Below are positions 34,692-46,429 of a stretch of DNA of 64,000 nucleotides, piece by piece. Location: positions 26,814,501 to 26,878,500 of the forward strand of contig NC_081412.1 of NCBI RefSeq assembly GCF_030272615.1, written 5' to 3'. Every line of letters begins with the position of its first letter. Positions within the stretch are counted from its first letter, which is position 1. Position numbers and translations under genes: made by a program. The DNA comes from Cryptomeria japonica (Eukaryota; Streptophyta; Pinopsida; Cupressales; Cupressaceae). The notes under the pieces are model-generated. The model ran no database searches. It had not been told where the DNA came from and saw only the letters and a program-made list of their open reading frames with translations.

Positions 34692-37600
34692 TTAGTTACC
34701 ATTCGGTGGTGGCAACTGATCAAAAATGGATTTGTACTTGGTCCGTGCTTCAGTGAGAGCGATAGAGAGTGCATCCTTTACACTGTCCATTAAAGAATTA
34801 TGCACTTGAATATCAGCCAATAATGATATTAAGCCATCTAGAGTGCTTCCCTCTGGTGTAGTAGACAAGTATGTGGCTCGGTTGATCTGTTCCTGGATGG
34901 ATGAAAGATGAGGAAGGAATAATGTCTGAAGTGTCATTATGTCCATCTTGATCTTGTGTTCTTCATTTCTGAGGTCCAATTGTTGAGCCATGAGCTATTG
35001 TAGCTTTGTATAGAAATTCTGAACTGAATTGGGCTTTGTGGTCAACTTATTTGAGAGATCGGTGATCTCTTTCTCAATTGCCTCTATTTTATTTTTTATG
35101 TCTTTAATGAATAAAGAAAATGTACAGAGTTTCTGAAATAAATAAAGAATGTGCTTGAGTTGAGGAGTCAACTCAGCAATAAATTTGACAAGTTTAACTT
35201 TGCTAATAGCTATCGCTTTCTGTACCTCTTCTATCATTTTTGCAGTGAGTTCCTTGTCTTTTAGCTTGCTCAAATATTTCGATGCATCTACTCCAGATGT
35301 CTCTATCTTTGTTAGGAGTTTATCCAGTTGAATGTGGATGGTTGCATCTATTGACACTGTAGCTTCAGGTAGCATATCTATTAAGAGTTCTTTCACCTTC
35401 TAAAGTACTTTATTCTTATTTTGAATCACCCTTTGCTTCTCTTGTTCGGCCTTTGCTTTGCATAGTTCACCGAAATCAATGAGTGCTTGCCCCTTTAATT
35501 TTGATATGTCTACATTGGGCAACACTATTGGTTTTGACAAATCAACTTTTAAACTATGTTGTTTCATCTTCTTTTCTTTACCTTTCACCGATGGAAATAA
35601 GACAATGGCTTGTGAGGCTTGATGAACCTCGGTAGGTTGCTCAGTAGAGGCAACACTTAGGTCGGTTTCTTATGCCTCTCTAGAGTCCTTTGGTGTCTCG
35701 GTATTCGGTGTCTCAGTTACAACATTTTCAGTGCTAGAAGGTGCTTGAGATGTCTGTTCTTGAGTAGTACCTTCTCCTGCTGTAGACTTGTGACTTTCGG
35801 TGTCTTGATCTATATCCTAAGGGGTTTCAGTTGAGATAGGTTGATTGACCGGAGGATAAGGCTGAACTTGTTCCAAGACTCATTCACTGGATACAAGTTT
35901 TGCATATGCATTGCCTTCTATCATTTCTTGTTCTGGTGCCTTTGTATCCATGATATCTTCATCTATTTGAAAGGTGTCAAAAAGGTCTTGCTTGGAAACA
36001 TCAAGATCTTGCTCGGTGACATCAACAATTTCAACTTCAACTTGCTCACCAACATCCTTGATTTTAAAGATTTCCTACCACTTTGCTTTTGTCTCATTTT
36101 CTACTTCAATATACAGCCCATCCATCAGTTTCAAGGCTCTTTGTTTGATGAGAAACTTTGAGTTATAGGTTGTCAAATGTTCTTTTATTTCAGCTACTGA
36201 CATGTCAAGAAAGAGATGTACTAGACTTCTTTCTCTGATGTGTTTCTCCGAGTCCATTGCATACTTCCACCTATTGTCAATATGTAAATATAATTTATTT
36301 GGAAGTGACTTAGATAGTTCCAATGGAGCTAATTAGAATTTTAGAAGTGTGCAGATGGCAGCTTCTTCAATTTGTCTCTTTTCATCATTATTTCTGGTTT
36401 CATACTTGACATATCTGAATGATCTGAATCCACCATATTCTTTCAGATTAGCACAAAAATTTTCAACACTATGTACATTTACCTTCTTGCTCTTGACAAT
36501 CTGAAATTTGCTTGCATCCTCAGATTCGGTGTCACTAGACTCTTTTGCCAAAATGAGTCTCCAAGTAGTTTTCTTGTAAGTTTTTGTTACCTTAGGAACA
36601 ATAACACTCTTTGCTTTCTTACTCGGTGAGGCTGCAGATGCTCTAGTGTTAGGTCGCTTTGCTGGTGGAGTCATTGAGGCCTTTGATGTGTCTTGTTTCT
36701 TTCTTTTCAACACTTTTCCCTTAGGCAATTTGGTGCTCAATGTTATAGCTTCCTATTGGGCTTCAAATTCCTCTTCGGTAATGGCTAAAGTGCCTTTGAC
36801 AGGTGTGGAGGAAGAGTCTTCTCTGAATTTCTCTGATAATGCCTTTATCATCTTTGTTGGCTTTCTTATAGCTTTGGGTACTACAATGCTCATTTTTACT
36901 TTTTCCTTCACTTCTTCATAGGTTCCATACCTCATCTCGGTAGCATGTCTTGGCAATATAAGAAATGCATCAATCTGTTATTGTGTGATGTCAAGATCAA
37001 TCTCGTAACCCATCGGTGACAAAGATTAAGTTCTTGGTTCCACAGCATTCACATAACAGTAATCAGTGTCAACTTCAAAACATATGTCATTTTTGTATTT
37101 CTCCACTAGTTGGGGTGGAATCCGGTACCTGTTATGCATTTTCTCTTGAAACTTACTAAAGTAATCATCCATAATATCATTAAGATTATCACCTAACTTC
37201 TTCATGAAGTCATTAATCTGATGGGTGATTGGGCGATGTCCCAAACAACTTTACAGACTGATGGAAAGAATTTTTCAAAATAGAAATACATGCATACAAG
37301 TAATGATCCAAACTTTAGTGTATTAACTGAGTTGTTCTTCTTCGGCTTCCTAATGGTGTTCAGATTCTCAAACAGGTTTTTCAGCAACACCTCACAAAGA
37401 TCAATTTTCATTCCCTTTTTCATAATTTTGTATGCTAGGTCTACTGCTGCACAGGGTACATCGTTTTCCCTTGCCGATTGGAAGAAACAGTGGCCTATTA
37501 CTCTAATGGAAAATTTTAGTTCTTCATCTATGACATTGTTCAATTTTAGTCCTCTGCAATCTGATTCCACTCCGGTTAAACTGATCAATTCCTTCTGTGA

Positions 37601-38050
37601 TATCATCTTTTGGGCTCGAGAATGATCATAAATAAGGTAACCGGTAATCAGATGAATGATTTCCTTGGTAATCTTAAATGGTTTCTCTTCTAGCCACATG
37701 AAATCATCGTCAACTTTGCTTAGAACAAACCTGACCCACTGGGGTTTGAACACATGGGGATAGGTTAGGGCTTCAGTTAATCCCTTGATCTTAATGTGCT
37801 CATACTTGCTATTCAATTTACCATCTATGGATAATTCATCATAGGTGTCTTTGATTTCAACATGACCAAGTTCTTCAACACGACATTTGCTGAAGAATCT
37901 CACATCCTCGACTAATAACACTCTATCCGAGATGAGTGAAAATACAATTTTATCATCCGATTCAGAAGCAACTTTGGAAGTTAACGAGTATTTTAGTGAG
38001 GGCTTCTCAACATTCTTGACAACAATGGGATCTTGGATCTTAGGTGCCAT
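34692..38050 (-). pseudogene. Second ORF of the LTR element, unknown function
   Basis: From ATG 38050 (MAPKIQDPIVV) a frame runs about 280 codons to near 37230, where a single frameshift moves it into a second frame that continues to 34692, about 1110 codons in all. The first part looks globular (HVFKPQWVRFVLSKVDDDFMW, KITKEIIHLITGYL, GVESDCRGLKLNNVI). Later parts are Lys/Ser-rich (KGKVLKRKKQ, PNTRASAASPSKKAK, 36740-36600) and then coiled-coil-like Glu/Lys/Ile-rich (35588-34692). At least seven single stops interrupt it, among them 37026, 36753, 36333, 36075, 35400 and 34995. I recognise no family. It may be an extra ORF (aORF) as found in some plant retrotransposons. Confidence 0.6.
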
Positions 38051-38576
38051 TTGTAGATTTCTGATAAAAACTAACAAAAGATCCTTAGGGTTTCAGGATT
38101 TTCAAACAGCAGACGCTTCACATGTAGCAGATAATAATAACTTGATAAGATCGATAAACCAACTTAACAATGCATTGAGATTGATGTAAATACCTTGAAT
38201 TTGCTTTGTAGGAGATTTGATCACCTTAGATTCGCATTTCTCTGCTCTCTCAAAAACTTGGTAAGTAAAAATGACCTGCGTAAATGCTTTAAGTACATAA
38301 TATGCCTTATCAGGCTCCGTGCAAGTTAGGTAAAAAACATTAAATGCACTCGGTTCCACTAAACTTTCTTTCCTTTTTCCGCTTTAACCGAGTAACCAAA
38401 CTTCCTTCATTTACCGACTTGACAAGTTTTCTATATTGTGCTCCAAAAGACTTTGATAGAATTTCAAACTTACTAATACATCTTTAACTATGCAGATTTT
38501 AAATTAAGTACATAATAGAATAGGAATTGTTAAGATTTAACCTTGAGAGAATGCAGTCCCTTCATACCTTTACCAA
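38051..38576. other. Linker between the two LTR-element ORFs
   Basis: AT-rich, with a minus-strand open stretch at 38102-38359 that has no recognisable content. Nothing else seen. Confidence 0.4.
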
Positions 38577-39917
38577 TTAATTTGGAATAGGTGCACCTAA
38601 CTCGGTAGGTAAGGTGCTTTGTCCATTTGACACAATTTCCTTCTTTTTCCGAATCATCTGTAATTTGTCTTTTATTTCCTCAGTGCCTTTTCTAGGTTGA
38701 TCTCTGCAATCTCCAGCCAAGTGTCCAACTTTGTGACAATGAAAACATGCCATACCAAGATTTCTCCATGATCTTCGGTTGTTCATCCCAAACCTTATAA
38801 AGCAGTTGGCACTTATATGTCCATATCTTCCACAACATTCACACCATATCCTTGTATTGTAATCCCATGGTACTGCAGAATACTATCGGTAAGGATTTGT
38901 GTGAGCTCGGTAACCTCTAGAATTTTCTCGGTGTGCAGACCACATGTAGTTCTTTTGCTTAAACCAACACTTCTCAGTACTATGTCCATATCTATTGCAG
39001 TTTTTACAAAACCCATTGAATTTTGCCTTCTGATAATTGTTAACAAACTTTGTCGTACATTAATTAGATGTGTGACCATATTTATTGTAGTTGTAACAAT
39101 AACCATTGGACTTAGTGACATTCGGTTGCTTACCTTTTCTGATTTGGCACATATTGGTAGTGTGACCTTGATTTCCACAGTAGTTACAAATAGGCTTCTT
39201 TCTTTTGATTCCAGCTTGCTTTGATGATTCTCCTCTCTCGGTAGTATGAATTCCCTTCTTGGTAGAGTCTTTTCCTTTGTAACCGAGCCCTGCATCTTTG
39301 TTGGGTCTTCTTGTATTCAGTTGCTCATCCAACATCTTTGATGCTTCATAACTCTTCTTTAGTGTTCCTTTGGATTTCTTCTCTGTTTCAAGTTCATTGG
39401 TCAACCTTGATACTTCAAGTTTCAATGCTTGATTCTCACCATCTTTTAGATTTGCTTCATGATGTGCATAGCCTAGTTGATCTAACAGGTTTTGTTGAAT
39501 TCCAGTCATCCTTGTGATTTCATCACTCTTATTAGATACTAAGACTTCAAGATGTTGTTTCTCTCTTTCTAGATCTCTTACTTTATCCTCGATTGTCCTC
39601 AATGAATCAATATTTTCAGTCATCTGTGTGCTGAAATGTTCATGTTCTCTTTTCATTGCTTTTAGTTGATCAGCCAATGCTTTGTTCTTTTCTTTCAATA
39701 CTCCAATCATTTCTTCGGTCTATTCAAATATACTATTTTCAGATGATTTCTCAATTTGTTCCACTAACTCTTGAGAGTCCTGCAAATCATCAGATAATCT
39801 TCTTCTCACTTTTAGAGATTTTTGCATTTGCCTTTGCATGTCTGCAATCACTTGATTAGCATGATCCATCTCTTCTTGCAGATACACAATCCTCCGAGAT
39901 TGTTTATAGCCTTCCAT
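38577..39917 (-). pseudogene. Gag-like ORF: coiled coil plus five CCHC zinc knuckles
   Basis: One uninterrupted frame of 446 codons from ATG 39917 to 38577, broken only by three stops: TAG 39720-39722, TAA 39060-39062 and TAG 38883-38885. The N-terminal half is a long coiled coil (LKAMKREHEHF, VRDLEREKQHLEVL, LTNELETEKK). A basic linker leads to five CX2CX4HX4C knuckles at 39147-39188 (CNYCGNQGHTTNMC), 39057-39098 (second Cys changed to Tyr here, and a stop within it), 38967-39008 (CKNCNRYGHSTEKC), 38802-38843 (CECCGRYGHISANC) and 38706-38747 (CFHCHKVGHLAGDC). Such knuckles bind RNA in Gag proteins. No usual plant Gag capsid domain was recognised, so the Gag role is inferred from the knuckles and the position after the 5' LTR. 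Confidence 0.75.
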
Positions 39918-39957
39918 TGATAATATCTTTCACTTTAGGCAGTTAAACCCTTTTCCA

Positions 39958-40806
39958 AGATCTACCTTGCTAAAGGATTTTCCAACACTTAATCTAAATG
40001 TTGCACCTGGTTAGAGGCTTTACAATTTATAGACTTGATTAGAGTCTTTTACCCTATAAAACGTTTCTCTTACAACTTCAAAATATTACAATAAAATCAT
40101 TACAAATATCTGCAACTTTACATCTGGAATGTTATAGCAGATTCTATGTGCTCAGAATAAGATTACCTTGCTTATAGCATACCTCGACAACCCATATAGT
40201 AACTCGGTAAACCCTTATGTTTACTCTATTCTTTTACTGTTCTCTGAAATCCTTCTCGGTGACCTCTGTGTCTCTGTAACAGTCATAACACTTAGTACTT
40301 TCACATGTCTTTCTTTTTATATTTCTATATCTTCCTTTCTGTCATGCTACATGTATATATCTGATCTTAATCCATGTTGTATAAATAGATCTCTTATGTC
40401 AGTGATCCATTCATTGCTTCAATCTTACAAATATATTTTATCGAATGAATAATCATGCAAAATATTTCATTTGTTAGATGACCTCAAAATCATACACAAT
40501 CTTTAAGTGCAATTTCCAATGTGATAACGGTTCTATGTGCCTCGATCTTGTAACACATTTTCATATGGATGTCCAGGTGCAATGAATCTGGTAACACGTT
40601 TCACTTGGTGTATATCAACTCTGCTGCTCGGTAGACAAGGAATGATACTCAGTAGACAGCTCGGTGTATACTACACTCTAAGACTACTTTCTTCTATAAC
40701 CGACTAGACTGTGCATACTGACTGAATATTTCGATAGTAGTAACCGACTAGAGTATATAGAATAACTTTGAACATAAAACTAATGCCAAATTGATAAGTA
40801 GTAACA
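39958..40806 (-). repeat. 5' LTR, shortened, copy 2
   Basis: It matches 33606-34454 and 1026-1853. Outer end GTAACA|attga. Homology to the 3' LTR stops at AGATCTTG near 39958; the remaining 325 bases of LTR and any primer-binding site are missing before the gag-like ATG. Confidence 0.8.
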
Positions 40807-43400
40807 ATTGAAATAGAGAGGAAAGGAAGAGAGATGGAGAAAGAGATAGAAAAGATTAGAAAAGGTGAAAAAGAGAAAAGGATAGAGAGAAAATTTGCAT
40901 ATAACAATAATACTTTTCTATCAATACATTGATGGGATTCTCACTCATCAATACACAATATGTGATTTTCATTTATAATACATTGATCTATAAATAAAAA
41001 CATTTTTTATACCGAAGGTGTTACCTATATGAGATTGAGGAGCTCACTTTGTTCATCAACGGTCCACAGTCATCAAGAGATAAAGAAAGGCAATTGTACT
41101 CTCTACAGCCATCGATTCATTTTTGTCGGTGCATGTTACTCATCACCTACCTTCATAGAATCAAAACTATTTTCTAAAGCATGTTATTCTAACAATATTT
41201 AATGATTTCTACTTCAAGCTGCACTTATTAAGGATTTAGAGAATCCTTGTTTGACTTGATTAGACCATCACAATCACCACAAATCACAAGGCCAATTGGG
41301 ACATCCTTTGGCATCACTTCCTATAGATTGGCTTAAACTATTGAGTTGGTTCAACTTGTTTCACAATCAAAAAAAACAAAGGACCATTCAATCATGTTTT
41401 TCTTATCATATATTTAGCTTCACATTTTGTATTCTTTACTTCAATGATGTTTTATAAAATTACAAAATTTCTATAGATATCCTTGATCCCAAATCAGTAC
41501 ATTGCATTATAGGCAATAGCTTAGTTGAATGATTTCTTATTTAAATACATATTATATACTAGCTTGTTCATAGAGAAAACAAATTGATTACAATTAGGGC
41601 TTGCCATAAAATCAATAGCACCCTCTAACACAGACTTCCTAACTGAAAATATTGTAGGATATTGAGGGCCCAAGAAATGAAGACCCAATAAGAGGTTGTA
41701 GTCCATTATTCTCTTTGACTCCAACAACTCGTAGTCAAATTGTATTTGTCTAAAACATAAGGCATATTTGATTAGTATTGTCCATTTAATAGTCCCATGG
41801 ATAGATAGTGGTCTTCTTTTAAAAAACTATAATAGAATTGCAGTGGTATAATGAGATCAATTTAAATTTCAAGGGTGATTGCTTCACTCCTCAATGCTCA
41901 CTATTTCTCCACTAAATCTGAAATCAAATTTTTATTCCATAATAATGGCAATCTCTCCGCCTTTTTTTTTAATTTATTTTTTGTAAATGATTTCTCTTCT
42001 TCTTTTTCTTAATAATCTTTTTTCCTAGATGCTATGAAAAAACCTTACACTTGCATAAATATCTCATTCATTGTATTTCACAATCAAGTGATATTCATAT
42101 ACAAGTTTAAATTGATCTTCCATGCAAAAACTAGGGGAAGTGTATTAATAGTAGTTACAGCTAGCTTCGCTCACCCACAGATCCTAAACGATACAATAGA
42201 TTTTGATCATTTTTTTGGTTTTTTTTGTATGCGACCTAACTGCTTATAGCTATTGTTCTAGCTTCTAAATAGTAGTGATGCACATTTTAGGATCTATTAT
42301 GTGTGCAAAGGTCAAAATTTGGTCATTTCAAAGTGCCACCAAATACATAATAAAAGATGCCCCAACAATTGGTCACAAGATTGGATGATGGTGACATATT
42401 TAAAGTGAGTTGAATAAAATCTATAATTAAAACCACGCTTATCTTTCTTAAATTTTGACAATCCCAAAGATGATGATGCCACATAACATTTCCACTTGGC
42501 TTTGATAGGGATGTAACGTGAAAATCCATGATTTGCTTTTTATGGGAACAAATTCAATATTAATAAAAATTACATGTTTGGGTTGTAAGGATTCATCATT
42601 CTCTCTCTCTTCAAATGTGTCATCGCCATTACAAACTGAATTTTTTGCAGTAAACTGTTTCATGTGTATTTATGGATTGATGTAAAAAGAATTCAGGCAT
42701 CTGACATGGACAGTCTATTCAAAATTCGCTAGATTTAGTAAGGAATTTGAACAAAAACGCTTACTTTTCTGTTTTAGGACTAGTGTTTTTTGCTTTATCC
42801 AGAAGACAGAGATTTTCGAGATCGAGAAAATTTGTCGGCAATACAAATTAGAGAATTTAATCTTTTTTGGGGAGGGAGAACATTCCGGTTGTCTAGAAAC
42901 GTAAGTCATCGTCAAACTGCCGTGTCTTACTAAACATTTTACGTATTTTTGGCTCCAGCAAAGACCCAGACTTATGTGAAAGCACGACGTTGTGCTTTCA
43001 TACCTGAAACAGAAATTTACACTTATGTTTCTCTTGACTGGAGGCCAAGGAAAGCTTACTCTTTGTAGGGAAGTTGTGAAAGTTTCAAAACAAACGAGGT
43101 GTTTCAGAGAAATTAAGATGGTCAAAGAAAGCCGCAGCAGGATCGAACCAATTTATTAGACTAAACAAGATATTCAAATTTATTACATCATTCGTCTCGT
43201 ACCCTAAAACTAATGCTTCAACCGTCATTATCCACGGTCTTATTTGAATAGCTGTCATGTTTTTTTCTAGATTTCTTAAATTTGATGGGAAAGAGAATTT
43301 TTATGTTCAAATTTCTTCACTCAAAGATTGAAAGATAGCCACTCCTTTCAATAAATGATGAGAGTTTTGTTGTTTATCAAGTGTTAACACACATTCTAGA
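40807..43400. other. Flank between LTR and Helitron, copy 2
   Basis: Equivalent of 1854-4560. It contains 593 bases (41105-41697) missing from copy 1 and has lost the 707 bases that lie at 2827-3533 there. Apart from the kinase fragment no gene is recognised. Confidence 0.5.
41521..41749 (-). pseudogene. PIP5K-like exon fragment, copy 2
   Basis: Read on the minus strand, it follows an acceptor-like TATGTTTTAG ending at 41750. The translation is QIQFDYELLESKRIMDYNLLLGLHF. This aligns without gaps to the phosphatidylinositol-4-phosphate 5-kinase block usually written QIDRDCEFLE..RIMDYSLLVGLHF, which lies in the kinase domain; these enzymes make PI(4,5)P2 at membranes. The frame stays open for about 50 more codons (LGPQYPTIFSVRK...) that do not resemble the family, and stops at 41521. 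No neighbouring kinase exon was found, so this is probably a stray exon or gene fragment. It lies outside the Helitron ends. Confidence 0.6.
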
Positions 43401-43427
43401 CTAGCAGTTGCAGGGAAGTGCCTGCAA
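43401..43427 (-). other. Helitron 3' terminus: hairpin plus CTAG, copy 2
   Basis: Stem TTGCAGG/CCTGCAA with loop CACTTC at 43408-43427, then CTG and CTAG (43401-43404), then T. The stem and loop are unchanged from copy 1 while the flanking bases have changed. Confidence 0.65.
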
Positions 43428-44252
43428 CAGGAGGCCGATAGGTCTGATTGTTAAGGTAATATGTTAGTAGATGTGATATAGTTGTGATATTGAGAAGTAT
43501 ATTGTATTGTATAACTAAATAACAAAATTTAATTAAAGTAAAAGAGTTAATTGTACAGTAAGACATTTTCTGTGTACATAACCCAACCAATGGTTGTTCC
43601 CAAAGTTGAATATTTTCCACCCACCATCCCCCATGCTAGTGTATGCAGCATGATGTACTTGAAGAAAATATCATGAATATTGTTTTACAATTTTTTTTGT
43701 AAGCTATATTATTCCCAACCAATTGTTTTTGTTGGACCCAAATTATTGTTGTTATCCACCCTCCATCCCTCATGCTGGTAAGAGCAGCATGTTATATAGT
43801 CTTTTGTTGAATTGGATGTGATGTATATGTTGAAAGACCTGCACCATTGTTTCATTTGTATAAGTTAGATTTGGGCAACATGTAAGTTTGGTGAAGTTAA
43901 ATACTTTGAAAAGCTTGAAAATTTGAAAGTTAGTATTTTTTAGTAATATAATACCTTATGGAGATGTAATTGCAGAATTGGAATCTCCTGAATGATTCAT
44001 GTCAGTATTTGTTGTTGTGAAAGAGGTTTTCTGCAGATAAGTCAATGAAAATAATAATCAAATTTGGTTTAAGAAGTGAAAGCAAGTTAATTTTTGCAAT
44101 TGGTTATGATATAGTTATCTACCTAAGACTATTTTGTAATCTGAAAATATTTACCTGTTGTTCTTTATGGAAAGTTGATTTGTTCAGTGAAGAGAACTTG
44201 AAAGTGTGAAGGGTTGTTAAACAGAGAAGGTAGTTAATGTTGAATTATTACC

Positions 44253-44770
44253 CTGCAAGCACACTGGAGGAGAAAATAAGCATATAAAAAAAATGCATTA
44301 CAAAACAAAAATAATTTTAAATAAAACGAAAGCTATTTCCAAAAAAATGCATTACAAAACAAGACAGAATATACATATAACCAGAATTTACCTTGCAAAT
44401 GCTAACCATTAACGGCTTGAAACTGACAGATCACCGTCGAATCTCAAAGTCACAAAGAAGCCCAGTTAAATAGTCACAATGAGAACAAAACCTAAGCAGA
44501 AAGTAGCCATGCCCACAAACAGTTAGACAACATAAACAAAGCCACAACCCTGCAAGCATATAAAAAATGCATTACAAAACAAAACTAAATTTAAATAAAA
44601 CGAAAGCTATTTGCAGAAAAATGCATTACAAAACGAGAAAGAATATACATATAACCAGAATTTACCTTGCAAATTGAAATCATCCATGGCTTGAAACTAA
44701 CAAAGTACCGTAAAAAATTCCTTGCAAACTAGAAGTAGCCACCTCCACAAATAGTTAAACAACAGACTGA
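44253..44770 (-). repeat. 274-bp exon-like modules in the Helitron tail, copy 2
   Basis: Two modules, with donor-side boundaries at 44392 and 44666, exactly 274 bases apart. Copy 1 has three. Confidence 0.8.
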
Positions 44771-44938
44771 AGAATATTACATACCTTCAAATTAATGAGC
44801 TGCGTGTATTGGATGTTGTTGTTTTTGACCTTGTAGAGTGAAAGTGTATTAGAAGCTGTGATAAACAAGAATGTATGTGAAATAATTGTTGGGCAAATAG
44901 GAGGGGAAAAAAATGTTGAAAGTTAGAAAATAGTTGAT

Positions 44939-45305
44939 TCATTGAATACAAGATATACAATACATGAAAACATAATGAAGATGTGATTTGTATACCTGAT
45001 TGTGCTCGTTCTGTAGGTATGTTTGTTTTTGTGTTGTGCAAAAGCTGTAGCAAGTGGGTTTCCTCTGCCTTTTGTAGTGTGTAAAAGGGTTGTTCAGTTC
45101 CACAGAGATCAATTGTGTTGTTGATCCTGAAAAGTTGAAATATTGTTTTGTGGTGATACATTGAATAGAAGATGTACAATACATGAAAACGTAATGAACA
45201 TGTGATTTGTATACCTGATGTTGTTTGTTTTGTAGGTATGTTTTTTTAGTGTTGTGCGATAGCTGCAGCAAGCGGGCTCCCTCTGTCTTTCGTAGTACTG
45301 TTCAT
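44939..45305 (-). repeat. Tandem pair of about 213-bp repeats, copy 2
   Basis: Equivalent of 6388-6745; units begin near 44950 and 45163. Both have the donor-like CAG|GTATAC on the minus strand. Confidence 0.55.
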
Positions 45306-45982
45306 GCTGCACCTTTCAATTGAGAGTACCTTTTGTAGGTGAAGGCTGGTTGTATACGTAGGTGTTCAATTGCTTTTACTCTTGGCAGTCCTGTGAATGT
45401 TAGGCCTTGTTTCTCTATTTTGCCGATGTCAACTGTGGCAAACTCTAATGTTAGTCCCTGTGATTTGTGAATAGTAATTCCCCAAGTCATTGCTAGTGGA
45501 ATTTGTGTCCGGTTTCCTCTAGTGATTGGTGGAATTGGGACATGTTTTGCATTTTGTGGATCCCATGAAGGCCCAATATAATGTTCGAAAAGAACAACAA
45601 CATATTTTGGCAAATTAGGTGATTTGGAAGCTGCATTGTAGACAATTTGTTTGATTTGACCCAAAGCACCATTTACAAGGCCAACTTCTATCCATATGTT
45701 TGCAATAAGCATAATTTCTTGATCTATAGAAAGAAGAATTTCAAATGCTAGTTGTTCTTCTTGGTCTGCCTGCTTATCTGTTTGATGTGCAATGATCGTT
45801 GTTGCATGTGCAATCGGTGAGTGCAATTGTGTTAACATTTTTATGTTGTGTGCACTTGAAGCTGCATTTGTTTCAAGCAAATCCTTCTGTTCGCTGAAGT
45901 AATTATTCTCATCATGTCTCAAAGAATAGGTAGACCGTGACTGCAGGGATTTCCAGTCTGTTTGCAATGGTGTTGAGTTGCA
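45302..45982 (-). pseudogene. Helitron helicase C-terminal fragment, copy 2
   Basis: Open for over 220 codons from the edge of the 438-bp repeat (TDWKSLQSRSTYSLRHDE) through LTQLHSPIAHATTIIAH, LLSIDQEIMLIANIWIEVGLVNGALGQI and WGITIHKSQGLTL to QLKGAA-stop. Unlike copy 1 it has no internal stop (ADQEEQ is intact). The ATPase half with Walker A and B is missing as in copy 1, so the loss predates the duplication. Confidence 0.87.
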
Positions 45983-46420
45983 GATAGATATCTAATATTT
46001 TAAAGAGAGCACAGGGATGTCAGAATTTTCATGATTGAAGGTAGTTAACTTTGAACTATGTATCAAGAATGTATGAGAATTGAAAATTGCTGCATCTATG
46101 ATAATGTGATTTTAGAGGATTTGTTTTGTATGTAAAGTAGTTTTGTTGTGTTTATTTGTATGTCTAGTGATCTGTTGTGTTGTTTTGTTGCTCTCGTTCA
46201 GTCAACTTATATGTACACATATTTATATACTTGTAAATGACTTTACTTGAAATGTATAGGTTCTGGAAATTCATAAATTAACTTTTTAGTGTTGTTCTAC
46301 ATACACTTGTTGCTGTTAGCAATTTGGTTTTTCAAAAGTACCATTGTAATATAGGTATGCATAGATATAGTTATTTCCGATACATATACATGTATGTATA
46401 TATGTACATATGTATATATA
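45983..46420 (-). repeat. 438-bp direct repeat, unit a, copy 2
   Basis: Begins GATAGATATCTAATATTTT and ends GTACATATGTATATATA. The partner at 49384-49821 has the same length and differs at only a few positions (for example CAGGGATGTCAG versus CAAGGATGTGAG). Directly upstream of the helicase fragment in transcription sense. Confidence 0.88.
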
Positions 46421-46429
46421 CATATGAAT

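Larger units (their letters stand above)
33280..40806 (-). mobile_element. LTR retrotransposon without visible pol genes
   Basis: The element runs from TGTTAGG (33280) to GTAACA (40806), so its ends form a TGTTA/TAACA inverted pair. It is flanked by gttga and attga, a 5-base target duplication with one mismatch. Transcribed on the minus strand it has a 5' LTR (39958-40806, shortened), a coiled-coil/zinc-knuckle ORF, a long unknown ORF, a purine tract and a full 3' LTR (33280-34454). No protease, integrase, reverse transcriptase or RNase H motif was seen. The LTRs differ at 7 of 180 bases in one comparison, more than the two segmental copies, so insertion came first. Confidence 0.75.
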
